DNA of 64,000 nucleotides, from assembly GCA_944367045.1 (NCBI GenBank), contig CALVWI010000001.1, forward strand, positions 1 to 64,000, in the 5' to 3' direction. This document shows, in pieces, positions 51,018 to 59,766 of the stretch (its first letter is position 1; every line of letters starts with the position of its first letter). The DNA is from an uncultured Clostridia bacterium (GTDB lineage Bacteria; Bacillota; Clostridia; Christensenellales; Borkfalkiaceae). Position numbers and translations under genes: made by a program. Below the pieces are notes generated by a model. The model saw only the letters and a list, made by a program, of their open reading frames with translations, made no database searches and had not been told where the DNA came from.

Positions 51018-51940
51018 AAGAAGGCAAGCGCGAGCGGCAGTGAGATCGCAAACGCAAGTACCCCGTGAAGGACCTTCACGAGGAGAAAGGGGAGGGGCCG
51101 AATGCCCGCTCCCGTCAAAAAGGAGAGCTGTTGGCAATTGACGCACAGCCCGCCGAAGCTCACCTCCGCGCATGAAACGGCGAGCGCGAGCGGCGTTCCG
51201 ACTTTCGACAGCACGGAGACGCCCGCCGTCACCTCCAAGAGTCCTTGAAGCGTCCCTTCCCAAAGTCCCGTAAGGGGCGGGAGGAAGGAGAAGAGCATCT
51301 CCTTGAGGCAGAAGAAGAGCGCGATGAGCGCCCCGATGGAGAGCACCGCCTGCACGGCGGAGAAGAGGAGCTCGGAAAAGGGCTGCCGTTTTGCCGTGAG
51401 GGGCGGGGCATTGCCGCTCGGACGGTGCCTCTTCACCCTCGGCAGAAGAAAGGACACGATCCCCACCGAAAGAAGGTGCGCTAAAAAGATGAGAAGGCCC
51501 GCCTTCACGCTCCCGAACATCCCCGCGGCCGCGCCGAGGCAGAAACTCGGCCCCGACGTCGAGGCAAGGCAGGCGGTGTAGAAGGCGTCGTCTTTTGAAA
51601 GTTTCCCGCTTTGCGCAAGCTCCGCGACCGTCCTCGCCCCCGCGGGATAGCCCGAGAGGAGCGATAAGAGCATGGCGCCCGCGCCCGCTCCCGACACGCG
51701 GAACATTGCTCCCGCAGGCCGTGCAAGCCGCCTTGCAAGCGCCGAAAAGGCGGGGGAGCGCACCATCAGGGAGAGCACGACGAGCAGCGGCAGCGCCGTC
51801 GGCACGATGCACGAAAGCCACAGCATGAGGCCGTTTAAAACGCTCTGCCCGTAGCGGGCGGGGGAGGAGAGAAAGACCGCCGCAAAGCTCAGAAGCAGCA
51901 GAAAGACGGCGGCGGACGAGATCTTTTTCGAGAGGGGCAT
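51014..51940 (-). CDS. ylbJ: YlbJ-like sporulation integral membrane protein
   Basis: This 308-residue protein has about eight hydrophobic helices and gate-type (nucleoside recognition) sequence LLSLLSGYPAGARTVAEL, TSGPSFCLGAAAGMF and CAEVSFGGLCVNCQQL. This pattern matches YlbJ/SpoVM-type sporulation membrane proteins known from B. subtilis. The gene stands alone, divergent from the second patatin gene. I give 0.8 because the assignment rests on motif memory. Confidence 0.8.
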   Translation of the reverse strand: MPLSKKISSAAVFLLLLSFAAVFLSSPARYGQSVLNGLMLWLSCIVPTALPLLVVLSLMVRSPAFSALARRLARPAGAMFRVSGAGAGAMLLSLLSGYPAGARTVAELAQSGKLSKDDAFYTACLASTSGPSFCLGAAAGMFGSVKAGLLIFLAHLLSVGIVSFLLPRVKRHRPSGNAPPLTAKRQPFSELLFSAVQAVLSIGALIALFFCLKEMLFSFLPPLTGLWEGTLQGLLEVTAGVSVLSKVGTPLALAVSCAEVSFGGLCVNCQQLSFLTGAGIRPLPFLLVKVLHGVLAFAISLPLALAFF

Positions 51941-51970
51941 ACGCTACCCTACGCCCCTTAGGAGGAAATT

Positions 51971-52810
51971 ATGCAAAAAACATTGGGGCTTGCCCTCGGT
52001 TCGGGCGGCTCGCGCGGCATCGCGCACATCGGTTTTTTACAGGCGCTCGAGGAAGCCGGCATCCGTCCCGATTTCGTCTCGGGCTGTTCGATGGGGGCCA
52101 TCGTCGGGGCGTGCTATTGCGCGGGCCTGCCGCTTGAAACGCTCAAGGAAGTCGCCCTCTCGCTCAAGCTCTCGAAGATCGCGACGCTCAACATCAACCC
52201 CATCCGCTCCAACGGACTGCTGCGCTTCAACAAGGCGCGCCAGCTCCTTGAGCAGTACCTCGGCAACATCACCTTCGAGGACCTCAAAATTCCCTTCTCC
52301 TGCATCGCCGTCGATCTCGCGGAGGGCAAGGTCGTCGAACTCAAGGAAGGCAACGTCATCGACGCCATCCTCGCCTCCAGCTCCATTCCGGGGGCGTTCA
52401 CGCCCGCCGTCATCGGGGAGAGAACGCTCGTGGACGGCGGCATTCTGGAGCGCGTGCCCACGCAGGAAGTGCGCGACATGGGCGCGGAGGTCATCGTCGC
52501 CGTCGACGTCCTCGGCGATCTCACGCAGAAGCAGGCCTCGCCCAACCTCGTCGACACCCTCCTCCGCTGCATCGACATCATGGATACCCGCTTGACGCAA
52601 AGAAAGAAGCGCTCCCGCGCCCGCTATATCGACTTATGGCTGGAGCCCGAACTCGGCGCGATGGATCAGTATCAGGTCAAGAACCTCGACTTTGCGTGCG
52701 AGAAGGGCTATGAGTTGGGCGTGCAATACCGCGACGAAATTTTAGCGCTCCTCGAGGGCGAAGTGCCGCAGAAGAAGGACCGCCGCTTGAGCGAAGGGGC
52801 GCAGGCATGA
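51971..52810 (+). CDS. Patatin-like phospholipase, second copy
   Basis: This 279-residue patatin has LALGSGGSRGIAHIGFLQAL (oxyanion loop), the Ser elbow GCSMGAIVG and the Asp in LVDGGILERVP. The C-terminal ~60 residues are charged. It is paralogous to the protein at 32744 but lacks its N-terminal basic extension. AGGAGG precedes the ATG. It is cotranslated with rarA (4-nt overlap). Confidence 0.9.
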   Translation: MQKTLGLALGSGGSRGIAHIGFLQALEEAGIRPDFVSGCSMGAIVGACYCAGLPLETLKEVALSLKLSKIATLNINPIRSNGLLRFNKARQLLEQYLGNITFEDLKIPFSCIAVDLAEGKVVELKEGNVIDAILASSSIPGAFTPAVIGERTLVDGGILERVPTQEVRDMGAEVIVAVDVLGDLTQKQASPNLVDTLLRCIDIMDTRLTQRKKRSRARYIDLWLEPELGAMDQYQVKNLDFACEKGYELGVQYRDEILALLEGEVPQKKDRRLSEGAQA

Positions 52811-54114
52811 CCGACCTCTTCGACTTCAATGACAACGAGGAGAAGGCCAAGCCCCTTGCAGAGCGCATGCGCGCCTCCACCTTCAAGGACTTCGTGGGGC
52901 AGGAAAAGCTCGTTGCGGAGGGCTCGCTCCTGCATCGCGCCATCATGCTCGACCGCCTCGGCAGCTGCATCTTCTGGGGGCCGCCCGGCTGCGGCAAGAC
53001 GACGCTCGCGAACGTCATCGCCGCACAGATGAACGGCGAATTCGTGCGCCTCAATGCCGTCACGGCGGGGGTTGCCGATGTGAGGAACGCCGTCGACAAG
53101 GCGAAGGAAAATCTCCGCCTCTACGGCCGCCGCACCTATCTCCTTCTCGATGAGTGCCACCGCTTCAACAAGGCGCAGCTCGATTCCCTGCTCCCGTCCG
53201 TCGAGCAGGGGCTCATCACCTTTATCGGCTCGACGACGGAGAACCCCTATGCCTCCATGACGCCCGCCATCGTCTCCCGCTGCCGCGTCTTTGAGTTCGA
53301 GCCCCTCCATGACGAGGACATCTTGAAGGCCCTTCGCCGCGCTCTCACCGATAAGCGGAAGGGCCTCGGCAGCTACAATGCGGACGTGGACGAGGACGCG
53401 CTTTTGCACATCGCTCGCACGGCGGCAGGGGATCTCCGCTCGGCGTACAACGCCTTGGAGCTCGCCGTCCTCACGACCGCGCCCGATAAAGAGGGTCACA
53501 TTCACGTCACCCTTCGGGACGCCGAAAATTCCACGGGCAAGCGCTCGCTCGCCTTCAACGAGGACGAGTACTACGACATCATCTCCGCCTTCTGCAAGTC
53601 GCTGAGGGGGAGCGATTCCAATGCCGCCGTCTACTATGCGATGCGCCTCATCGAGGGCGGCTGCGATCCGAGGCTCATTCTCCGCCGCACGGTGGTGCAC
53701 GCCGCCGAGGACGTCGGCATGGCCGACCCCAACGCGCTCACCGTCGCCGTCAGCGCGCTCACGGCATTCGAACGGCTGGGCGCTCCCGAAGGGCTCCTGC
53801 CCCTCACCGAGGCCGTCATCTACGTCGCGGAGGCCCCCAAGAGCCAGTCCGCAAAGGTGGCGATGTTTGCGGCGCAAAAGGACGTGAGAAACGCCCCGCT
53901 CGGCGCCGTGCCGCCCTATCTTCGCGACAATTCTTACGGCGACGACAAGCGCAAGGCGGAGAGCAAGCGCTATCTCTACCCGCACGACTTCGGCGGCTGG
54001 GTGAAACAGCAGTACCTGCCCGACCCCGTCAAGGACCGCGTCTATTATACGCCGAGCAACAACGGCTATGAACAGGAAGTCAGGCGCATCCGAAAGGAAA
54101 AGGGAATGGAATAA
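52807..54114 (+). CDS. rarA: Replication-associated recombination protein A (AAA+ ATPase)
   Basis: This 435-residue RarA (MgsA/WRNIP1 family) acts at stalled replication forks. Walker A is [15 protein letters not shown], Walker [14 protein letters not shown], sensor 1 GSTTENPY, with the C-terminal tetramerisation part (ARLIEGG-like [16 protein letters not shown]) and the final [20 protein letters not shown]. All key residues are intact. It ends at a long GC-rich palindrome shared with the convergent amidase gene. Confidence 0.95.
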   Translation: MTDLFDFNDNEEKAKPLAERMRASTFKDFVGQEKLVAEGSLLHRAIMLDRLGSCIFWGPPGCGKTTLANVIAAQMNGEFVRLNAVTAGVADVRNAVDKAKENLRLYGRRTYLLLDECHRFNKAQLDSLLPSVEQGLITFIGSTTENPYASMTPAIVSRCRVFEFEPLHDEDILKALRRALTDKRKGLGSYNADVDEDALLHIARTAAGDLRSAYNALELAVLTTAPDKEGHIHVTLRDAENSTGKRSLAFNEDEYYDIISAFCKSLRGSDSNAAVYYAMRLIEGGCDPRLILRRTVVHAAEDVGMADPNALTVAVSALTAFERLGAPEGLLPLTEAVIYVAEAPKSQSAKVAMFAAQKDVRNAPLGAVPPYLRDNSYGDDKRKAESKRYLYPHDFGGWVKQQYLPDPVKDRVYYTPSNNGYEQEVRRIRKEKGME

Positions 54115-54120
54115 CGAGTT

Positions 54121-54165
54121 CGGCGCGGCGGGCGCACCCCGAAAAGGGGTGCGCCCGCCGCGCCG
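54121..54165. terminator. GC-rich 20-bp perfect palindrome (bidirectional terminator)
   Basis: Arms 54121-54140 and 54146-54165 are perfectly complementary around GAAAA. It sits between the convergent rarA and amidase genes. No long T run follows on either strand. Confidence 0.75.
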
Positions 54166-54181
54166 TTCCAAATGTTTCGCC

Positions 54182-54700
54182 TTATGTACCGTCCTCTTTG
54201 CTCACGGGTACGAATTCTCTGACGCCCAAGATATGGATGCCCCGTATCTTCGCCGCATCGTACGAGGAGAGCGGGCGGTTGTACGCGTCGTAGGAGTGCG
54301 CCGCGACGAGGATCTCGCCGTTCTTGAACCCCACGACGACGGGGGTATGGTACCAATCTCCCGTCGCGCGGCCGAGCTGAACGAGATCGCCCCGCTCGAG
54401 CTGTTCGAGGGGCACTTCCTCGGCGAACGGCCCCTCGCCGTCGTTGCCTATGAGGAAGTTGTAGAGGTACTCGACGCCCGTCCATGAGGGGGTGCGGTCG
54501 TTCAGGGAGCGGTAGTACCACCCGAACGTGGGGGTGTCGTTCATCACGCCCGCCCCCGCATAGAGCACCTGCGAGGCGTAGTTGGTGCAGTCCCCGCCGA
54601 GGCGGGTGAAGTCGTAGTACGCGGGGTTTCTGCCGAACGCCCAGCGGCGGGCATAGGCGACGGCCTTCTCGCGGTCGTATTGCTTTTCTTGAAGTTCCAT
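54182..54700 (-). CDS. Amidase_6-domain protein (putative cell-wall amidase)
   Basis: This 172-residue protein has YDREKAVAYARRWAFGRNP, then YYDFTRLGGDCTNYASQVLYAG, which is the catalytic Cys segment of the putative amidase domain (NlpC-like fold). A His lies in WYHTPVVVGF and an Asp/His in AAHSYDAYN. There is no signal peptide. ATG 54700 is used because upstream sequence is regulatory: CATACAAT ends 5 nt before it. It is divergent from yunB, which has the same box. This suggests a role in spore or forespore cell-wall work; that is inference. Confidence 0.8.
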   Translation of the reverse strand: MELQEKQYDREKAVAYARRWAFGRNPAYYDFTRLGGDCTNYASQVLYAGAGVMNDTPTFGWYYRSLNDRTPSWTGVEYLYNFLIGNDGEGPFAEEVPLEQLERGDLVQLGRATGDWYHTPVVVGFKNGEILVAAHSYDAYNRPLSSYDAAKIRGIHILGVREFVPVSKEDGT

Positions 54701-54705
54701 GCTCC

Positions 54706-54713
54706 ATTGTATG
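54706..54713 (-). promoter_or_regulatory. Sigma-E-type -10 box before the amidase gene
   Basis: CATACAAT on the minus strand ends 5 nt before the amidase ATG. It fits the sigma-E -10 consensus exactly; a -35 is not convincing. Confidence 0.55.
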
Positions 54714-54787
54714 CGAAAACCGCCCCGAACGTGCCGAAAATTGCCCGAAACTTGTGGAATTTGCCGTACTAACGGCGGCCTTTCCCT

Positions 54788-54795
54788 CATACAAT
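54788..54795 (+). promoter_or_regulatory. Sigma-E-type -10 box before yunB
   Basis: CATACAAT ends 5 nt before GTG 54801. Transcription would start at about the start codon. In B. subtilis, yunB is a sigma-E gene. Confidence 0.6.
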
Positions 54796-54800
54796 GCCCT

Positions 54801-55451
54801 GTGAGACACTATGTGACCCCGCGCACCAAGTGGCGACGCCGCATCGTCTGGGCGCTCGCCATTCTCCTTCCGCTCATTCTTATCCTGACGCTCTTTTTCA
54901 GCGCGGCGGGCGTCATCCGTTCTGTCGCCGAGGCCTCTCTTCGCGCCGATGCCGCCTCCTCGATGCACGAGGCCATCGAGGCGACGCTCTCGGACGGGCT
55001 CGGATATTCCGACCTCGTCACCGTGCACAAAAACAGCGCGGGCGACATCACCGCGCTCACCGCCGACGCCCAGCGCATCAACGCCATCGCACGGGACGCG
55101 GCATATCTTTCGCAGACAAACTTCATGCGGCGCGCGGAGGAGGGCGTCGAGGTGCCGCTCGGGGCGTTCACGGGCATCGAGGCGCTCTCGGGCTTCGGCC
55201 CGCCCGTCACCTTCAAACTGCTCCCCGTGGGCGCGGCGCATTGCGATTTCCGCTCGGAGTTCACCTCCGCAGGCATCAATCAGACCCGCCACGCCGTGTA
55301 TTTAGACATCGTCCTCTCCATCACCGTGGTGCTCCCCGCGGGCACGAGCGAATTCGAGGAGCGGGCTCAGGTCATGCTCTGCGAGAGCGTCCTTCAGGGC
55401 AAAGTGCCCGACTTTTTGCTTCATTCCGACCTCTTCGGGAGCGTCTCCTGA
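54801..55451 (+). CDS. yunB: Sporulation protein YunB
   Basis: This 216-residue YunB-like protein has one membrane helix at ~14-35 and then the family pattern IRSVAEASLRADAASSMHEAI, GLGYSDLVTVHKNSAGDITAL, TADAQRINAIARDA and YLDIVLSITVVLPAG. The start is GTG 54801, just after the promoter box; the longer upstream frame crosses that box. YunB acts in the mother cell during B. subtilis sporulation. Its presence indicates that this organism or its recent ancestor forms spores. Confidence 0.85.
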   Translation: MRHYVTPRTKWRRRIVWALAILLPLILILTLFFSAAGVIRSVAEASLRADAASSMHEAIEATLSDGLGYSDLVTVHKNSAGDITALTADAQRINAIARDAAYLSQTNFMRRAEEGVEVPLGAFTGIEALSGFGPPVTFKLLPVGAAHCDFRSEFTSAGINQTRHAVYLDIVLSITVVLPAGTSEFEERAQVMLCESVLQGKVPDFLLHSDLFGSVS

Positions 55452-55455
55452 ACGT

Positions 55456-55488
55456 GGGGCGGCCGCGGCGAAACGCCGCGGCCGCCCC
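55456..55488. terminator. GC-rich 15-bp palindrome between convergent genes
   Basis: GGGGCGGCCGCGGCG and its complement pair around AAA, followed by GTTTC. It serves yunB and, on the other strand, the murG-type gene. Confidence 0.75.
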
Positions 55489-55492
55489 GTTT

Positions 55493-56527
55493 CTACCTTT
55501 CCATCCCTTCAATGAGCTTCACAATGGCGGGCGTGCCGTTGGGAACGGGCGCGCATCTGAGCCGCTCTTTGAGTGCCTCGTCCTCAATGAGCGCCGAAAG
55601 CGCCTCGGGCAGGGCGGCAAGGTCGCGCTCCGAAAGCACATGGGCAAGGCCCCGCCGTTCGAAATACTGCGCGTTCTCCACCTGATCGCCGCGAGAGGCG
55701 CGCTCGAGCGGCACAAAGAGGGCGGGTTTTTCAAGCGCAATCGCCTCGAACGCCGTCCCCGAACCCGCGCGGGAGAGCACGCAGTCCGCCGCCGCATAGG
55801 CGCTTTTCATGTCGGGTTCGAACGCGAGGGGCACGTACCCGCGCGTCGGCTTCGCGCCGCCTGCATTGCCCTTTCCCACGAGGTGCAAAACGTCGAACTC
55901 CTGCAAGAGCGCGTCAAGGTGCGCTCTCACGGCTTCGTTGAGGGTGCGGCTGCCGCTCCCCCCGCCGAGGACGAGCAAGACGGGCTTCTCCCCCGAAAGG
56001 CCGTATTTCTTGCGCGCGGCCGCGCGGTTTCCCGAAAACAGCTCCCTTCGAAGGGGCGGGCCGACGTACTTCCCGTTTGCAAAGCGGCGCGCCGTGTCCT
56101 CAAACGAGGTGAGTACCAAGCGGCACTTCCTGCCCATGAGCCGCGTCACAAGCCCCGGGGAAAGGTCGCTCTCGTGCGTGAGGGCGGGGATCTTGAGGCG
56201 ATGCGCGGCAAGAAGATAGGGGAGGCTCGCATACCCGCCCTTGGAAAAGACGAGGTCGGGCATAAGTTCTCTCACGAGGGCGAGCGCCTCGCGGTTGGCC
56301 TTCGCCATGCGGAAGGGCAGGGTGAGGTTGCGGGGCGTCAGGGAGCGCACGAGCTTGGGGCAGTTGACAGCGTAAAAGGGCACGCCGAAGGAGCGTACGA
56401 GGCCCTCCTCGATGCCGCCGCGGCTCCCCGCGTAAGAGAGCGTGTGCCGCCCCGAGAGTTCCTGCATGATAGCGAGGTTGGGAACGACGTGCCCCGCGCT
56501 CCCCCCGCCGCAAAAGAGGATGTTCAT
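55493..56527 (-). CDS. murG: MurG-type UDP-GlcNAc:undecaprenyl-PP-MurNAc-pentapeptide transferase
   Basis: This 344-residue GT28 protein has the MurG N-terminal loop FCGGGSAGHVVPNLAI, HESDLSPGLVTR (the HEQN-like segment), VLGGGSGSRTLNEAV and the C-terminal SRAGSGTAFEAIALEKPALFVP. It is close to MurG in length and order. The gene is isolated from other mur genes and has a sporulation-like box (CATATACT) 6 nt before ATG 56527, so it may be a sporulation-specific paralogue. There is no Shine-Dalgarno. MurG adds GlcNAc to lipid I at the membrane. Confidence 0.8.
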   Translation of the reverse strand: MNILFCGGGSAGHVVPNLAIMQELSGRHTLSYAGSRGGIEEGLVRSFGVPFYAVNCPKLVRSLTPRNLTLPFRMAKANREALALVRELMPDLVFSKGGYASLPYLLAAHRLKIPALTHESDLSPGLVTRLMGRKCRLVLTSFEDTARRFANGKYVGPPLRRELFSGNRAAARKKYGLSGEKPVLLVLGGGSGSRTLNEAVRAHLDALLQEFDVLHLVGKGNAGGAKPTRGYVPLAFEPDMKSAYAAADCVLSRAGSGTAFEAIALEKPALFVPLERASRGDQVENAQYFERRGLAHVLSERDLAALPEALSALIEDEALKERLRCAPVPNGTPAIVKLIEGMER

Positions 56528-56533
56528 CTTAAG

Positions 56534-56541
56534 AGTATATG
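56534..56541 (-). promoter_or_regulatory. Candidate -10 box before the murG-type gene
   Basis: CATATACT (one mismatch to CATACANT; also reads as TATACT) ends 6 nt before ATG 56527 on the minus strand. The -35 is weak. Confidence 0.45.
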
Positions 56542-56578
56542 CACTCGGCGGAAAAGGTTGCGCCTTTTTCGGAAAGAT

Positions 56579-56613
56579 GGGGGCGCGCCGCGGCTTTGCC
56601 GCGGCGCGCCCCC
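56579..56613 (-). terminator. GC-rich 16-bp palindrome after the WYL gene
   Basis: Perfect arms 56579-56594 and 56598-56613 around TTT lie just past the stop codon of the WYL regulator. Confidence 0.72.
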
Positions 56614-56618
56614 GAAAC

Positions 56619-57533
56619 TCATTCGTATTGCTCCGCAAGGCGTTTTGCCTCCGCCTTGACGCGCTCTTGTAAGCTCTCGGGCGAGAGCACCTTCACCCCC
56701 GCGCCTAAGGAGAGGATCTTGCCGACGAGCGAGCCGTCGTCGGGCAGCGTCACTTCCGCCGTGTGCACGCCGTTCGCGGTCACGATGTTCTCGACACCCA
56801 GCCAGTCCTGCGCGAAGGGAAGCGCCTCGGGCGAGATCTCAAAGCGGGCCAAAACGGTGCTCTCTGCGGGCCAGAAGCCGAGGGGGATGTCCTCGCGGGC
56901 AAAGGGGATGCGCTCGAACGTCTTGCCCGTGCGCACGGCGGAGCGGATGCGCCCCAGCTTGAAGAGGCGGAACTTCCCGCGCATCGTGCACCACGCAAAC
57001 ACATACCAGATGTTCTGTTTGAGGACGAGAAGGTGCGGATAGATGCGGCGGTGGGAGCGCTCCCCCTCGCGGTCGACGTAGTCGATATACAGCTCCTCGC
57101 GCGCCGTGATTGCCCCCTCCAAGAGGGCGAGCTTGTCGGAAAAGTTGTGGGTATCCCCCCACGAGCCGCTGTCCACCAAGATGTTGCCGAGCGTCGTCGG
57201 CTGCTCCTCGCCGTACTGCAGTTCGAGTTTTTCAGCCGCCGAGAGAAGGGCGGGATCTCGGAACTGCTCGCACATCGCCTTCAAGGCCTCGGAAAGGCGG
57301 GCGCCCTCCTCGCGCGTGAGGAGTCCGCGGGGAAGTTTGAACGCGTCCGAAATGAAGATGCCGCCGTTCGCGCCCCGCGCCACGTCGATGGGGATGCCCG
57401 AACAGGTCAGCTCGTCGATATAGCGGAAGATGCTCCGCTCCGAACAGTCGTACTTTTGGGCGAGTTCGCCCGCGCTCACCCGCTTTCTCTCGAGGAGCGT
57501 AAAGAGGATGCCGACGAGGATGCGCGTCTTCAT
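56619..57533 (-). CDS. DeoR/WYL-domain transcriptional regulator
   Basis: This 304-residue protein has an N-terminal winged helix-turn-helix (VSAGELAQKYDCSERSIFRYIDEL, ~18-42) and a WYL ligand-binding domain from ~145 (LYIDYVDREGERSHRRIYPHLL, LKQNIWYVFAWC) with a WCX C-terminal part. ATG 57533 has GGAGG 7 nt upstream. Such regulators often bind nucleotides or nucleic acids. It is divergent from tyrS with its own promoter; the target is unknown. Confidence 0.88.
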   Translation of the reverse strand: MKTRILVGILFTLLERKRVSAGELAQKYDCSERSIFRYIDELTCSGIPIDVARGANGGIFISDAFKLPRGLLTREEGARLSEALKAMCEQFRDPALLSAAEKLELQYGEEQPTTLGNILVDSGSWGDTHNFSDKLALLEGAITAREELYIDYVDREGERSHRRIYPHLLVLKQNIWYVFAWCTMRGKFRLFKLGRIRSAVRTGKTFERIPFAREDIPLGFWPAESTVLARFEISPEALPFAQDWLGVENIVTANGVHTAEVTLPDDGSLVGKILSLGAGVKVLSPESLQERVKAEAKRLAEQYE

Positions 57534-57557
57534 GTCTGCCTCCGTGCTTTTTTGAAA

Positions 57558-57586
57558 AGAATAGCACGTTTTATGGTCTTTGTCAA
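57558..57586 (-). promoter_or_regulatory. Promoter of the WYL regulator
   Basis: TTGACA and TATTCT on the minus strand are 17 nt apart, about 24 nt before the start codon. Confidence 0.78.
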
Positions 57587-57673
57587 GGGGCAAAAACGGG
57601 CGCATACGGGCGGGAAAGGGGCTCCAAACGTGCCTCAAACGTGCATAAATTTCACAAAATAGGGCGCGTTTGT

Positions 57674-57702
57674 TTGACAAACTTTTTTCCCGCGTGTATA
57701 AT
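57674..57702 (+). promoter_or_regulatory. tyrS promoter
   Basis: TTGACA and TATAAT are 17 nt apart. The -10 ends 7 nt before the ATG of a short leader frame, so that frame would be leaderless. Confidence 0.88.
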
Positions 57703-57709
57703 GAGTGGC

Positions 57710-57787
57710 ATGAAGCACGAAATGTCCCTCGCAATTTACGGCAAGTATCTTTACCGCGGCGAAGCGTCGGGGTGCTTTTGCGCGTAA
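57710..57787 (+). CDS. Tyrosine-rich leader peptide of tyrS
   Basis: A 25-codon frame lies between the promoter and tyrS. It reads MKHEMSLAIYGKYLYRGE and a short cysteine-containing tail, with three Tyr codons (57737, 57746, 57752) among six consecutive codons. The stop TAA (57785-57787) lies inside the upstream arm of a predicted antiterminator. This is the layout of a classical amino-acid attenuator. No Shine-Dalgarno is present because the ATG is at or next to the predicted transcription start. I rank this as likely but unproven. Confidence 0.7.
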   Translation: MKHEMSLAIYGKYLYRGEASGCFCA

Positions 57788-57858
57788 ATCGGGAAGACGA
57801 TTCCGAAAAACCAGTCGACAACGGTTTGCGCGAATTTCACGGGCGCAGACCGTTTTTT
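57781..57858 (+). promoter_or_regulatory. Predicted tyrS attenuator: mutually exclusive antiterminator and terminator
   Basis: The terminator has arms 57820-57831 and 57843-57854 (12 bp, one G-U) followed by TTTTTT. The left arm can instead pair with an upstream segment: CGCGTAAATCG (57781-57791) with CGGTTTGCGCG (57822-57832), 11 bp with two G-U. A ribosome stalled on the Tyr codons leaves 57781-57791 free, which favours the antiterminator; a ribosome reaching the stop codon would cover it and let the terminator form. No T-box sequence (GGTGGNACCGCG) is present. Confidence 0.72.
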
Positions 57859-57884
57859 ATTTGAAAAACAAGGAGTAAAGAACA

Positions 57885-59081
57885 ATGTCACAAAATGTCA
57901 TGGACACGCTGCGCGCGCGCGGCTTCATCAAACAGACGGTGTACGAGGACGAGCTGTACGAAAAACTCGGCAGCGAGAGCGTCCCCTTCTATATCGGGTT
58001 CGACCCCACGGCGGACAGCCTTCACGTCGGCCACTTCATGCAGCTCATCGCCATGAAGCACATGCAGGACGCGGGCCACAAGCCCATCATCCTCATCGGC
58101 GGCGGGACGGGCATGATCGGCGACCCCTCGGGCCGCACGGATATGCGTTCTATGATGACGCGCGAGACGGTGGAATACCACGTCGAGTGCTTCAAGAAGC
58201 AGATGGCGCGCTTCATCCGCTTCGACGGCGAGAACGGCGCCATCGTCGTCAACAACGCCGACTGGCTCATGAACCTCAACTATATCGACTTCCTGCGCGA
58301 GATCGGCGCGCACTTCTCCGTCAACAAGATGCTCACCGCGGAGTGCTACCGCTCCCGCATGGAGAAGGGCCTCACCTTCCTCGAATTCAACTATATGCTC
58401 ATGCAGGCATATGACTTTTTGGTCCTCTTCAGAAAATACGGCTGCCAGCTCGAGCTCGGCGGCGACGACCAGTGGAGCAACATCCTTGCGGGCGCCGACC
58501 TCATCCGCCGCAAGGAGCAGAAGCCCGCGTTTGCAATGACCTTCACGCTTCTCACCACGAGCGAGGGCAAGAAGATGGGCAAGACGCAGAAGGGCGCGGT
58601 TTGGCTGGACGAGAACAAGACCTCTCCTTACGAATTCTACCAGTACTGGCGCAACACGGCGGACGACGACGTCGAGAAGTGCTTCAAGCTCCTCACCTTC
58701 CTTCCCTTGGAGGAAATTTCCGAGCTCTGCGCACACCGCGACGAGTGCATCAACGCCGCCAAGGAGCGCCTTGCCTATGAGCTCACCAAGCTCGTCCACG
58801 GCGAGGAGAAGGCCAACGAGGCGCAGGCTCAGGCGCGCGCGGCATTCGGCGGCGAGGGCGACCTGCCCGAAAAGACCATCTCGAAAGAGGCGTCTACCGT
58901 CACGCAGGCGCTCGTCGAGGCGGGCCTTGCAAAGAGCAACGGCGAGGCGAGAAGGCTCGTCGACCAGGGCGGCGTTTCCCTCAACGGCGAAAAGGTGACG
59001 GACGCGAACGCGGCCCTTCCCGAAGGGGACTTCACCCTCTTCAAGGGCAAGAAGGTGCGCGTCAAGATCGTGAGAGCATAA
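57885..59081 (+). CDS. tyrS: Tyrosyl-tRNA synthetase
   Basis: This 398-residue class I synthetase charges tRNA-Tyr. The HIGH-like motif is HVGHFMQL, followed by [13 protein letters not shown], the tyrosine-binding region [28 protein letters not shown] and the KMSKS-like KKMGKTQKG. The C-terminal S4 RNA-binding domain contains [26 protein letters not shown] precedes the ATG. Expression appears to be controlled by the upstream attenuator. Confidence 0.97.
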   Translation: MSQNVMDTLRARGFIKQTVYEDELYEKLGSESVPFYIGFDPTADSLHVGHFMQLIAMKHMQDAGHKPIILIGGGTGMIGDPSGRTDMRSMMTRETVEYHVECFKKQMARFIRFDGENGAIVVNNADWLMNLNYIDFLREIGAHFSVNKMLTAECYRSRMEKGLTFLEFNYMLMQAYDFLVLFRKYGCQLELGGDDQWSNILAGADLIRRKEQKPAFAMTFTLLTTSEGKKMGKTQKGAVWLDENKTSPYEFYQYWRNTADDDVEKCFKLLTFLPLEEISELCAHRDECINAAKERLAYELTKLVHGEEKANEAQAQARAAFGGEGDLPEKTISKEASTVTQALVEAGLAKSNGEARRLVDQGGVSLNGEKVTDANAALPEGDFTLFKGKKVRVKIVRA

Positions 59082-59711
59082 ATGTCCTACCTGAGCGTCG
59101 CGGGGGAGCACACGGCGGAGCGCACCATCGAAAAGTCGCGCTTCATCTCCTACGTTGCCCATACGGCGGGCGAGGAGGAGGCGCGGGCGTACCTTGCTTC
59201 CGTGCGCAAACTGCACCCGCTCGCGACCCACGTCTGCTGGGCGTACATCTCCGACCAAATCGGCAACTTGCAGCGCTTTTCCGACGACGGAGAGCCGCAG
59301 GGCACGGCGGGCATGCCCATCTTGGGCGTGCTGAAGGCCAAGGAACTTCGTGAGACCACCGTCGCCGTTGTCCGCTACTTCGGCGGCATCAAGCTTGGGG
59401 CGGGCGGCCTCACAAGGGCGTACGCCTCGCTTGCCGCGGAGGGCGTCGAGGGCGCCGAGAAGGTGCTCTACACCATTTGCCGCGAACTTCTCATCGAGGT
59501 CGACTATCCCGAGATAACGCCGCTTTTAAGGCACTTTGAAGAGAGGGGCACGCTCGTGCTCAATAGGGAATTCGGCGCAAAGGCGCTCTTCACCGTCGCC
59601 GTCAAAGAGGAAGAAAAGGACGGCTTGAAAGCGGAAGTCACCGAGCTTTTGAACGGCAAGGCGGACATTTTGGAGGGGGAGAGCTACTTTTATCCCTTCC
59701 CCGTCGGCTGA
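59082..59711 (+). CDS. YigZ/IMPACT-family protein
   Basis: This 209-residue protein has FISYVAHTAGEEEARAYL, HPLATHVCWAY, FSDDGEPQGTAGMPILGVL and VAVVRYFGGIKLGAGGLTRAY, the typical YigZ/IMPACT N-terminal domain, and a DUF1949-like C-terminal domain. The function is uncertain, possibly translation-related. It starts at the base after the tyrS stop and is cotranscribed with it. Confidence 0.92.
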   Translation: MSYLSVAGEHTAERTIEKSRFISYVAHTAGEEEARAYLASVRKLHPLATHVCWAYISDQIGNLQRFSDDGEPQGTAGMPILGVLKAKELRETTVAVVRYFGGIKLGAGGLTRAYASLAAEGVEGAEKVLYTICRELLIEVDYPEITPLLRHFEERGTLVLNREFGAKALFTVAVKEEEKDGLKAEVTELLNGKADILEGESYFYPFPVG

Positions 59712-59766
59712 ACGGCTTTCAATCAAATTCATCCGCACAACAAGCGGGGAAAATAGAGGTAATCGT

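Noticed and set aside
54794..56659. 621-residue plus-strand open frame spanning yunB and the murG-type gene
   Set aside because: It runs across a promoter box, a palindromic terminator and antisense to murG; a long open frame arises from high GC.
57710..57884. T-box riboswitch upstream of tyrS
   Set aside because: A short TACCGCGG resembles the end of a T-box, but the required GGTGG-type upstream half and the antiterminator layout are missing, while a leader peptide with Tyr codons is clear.
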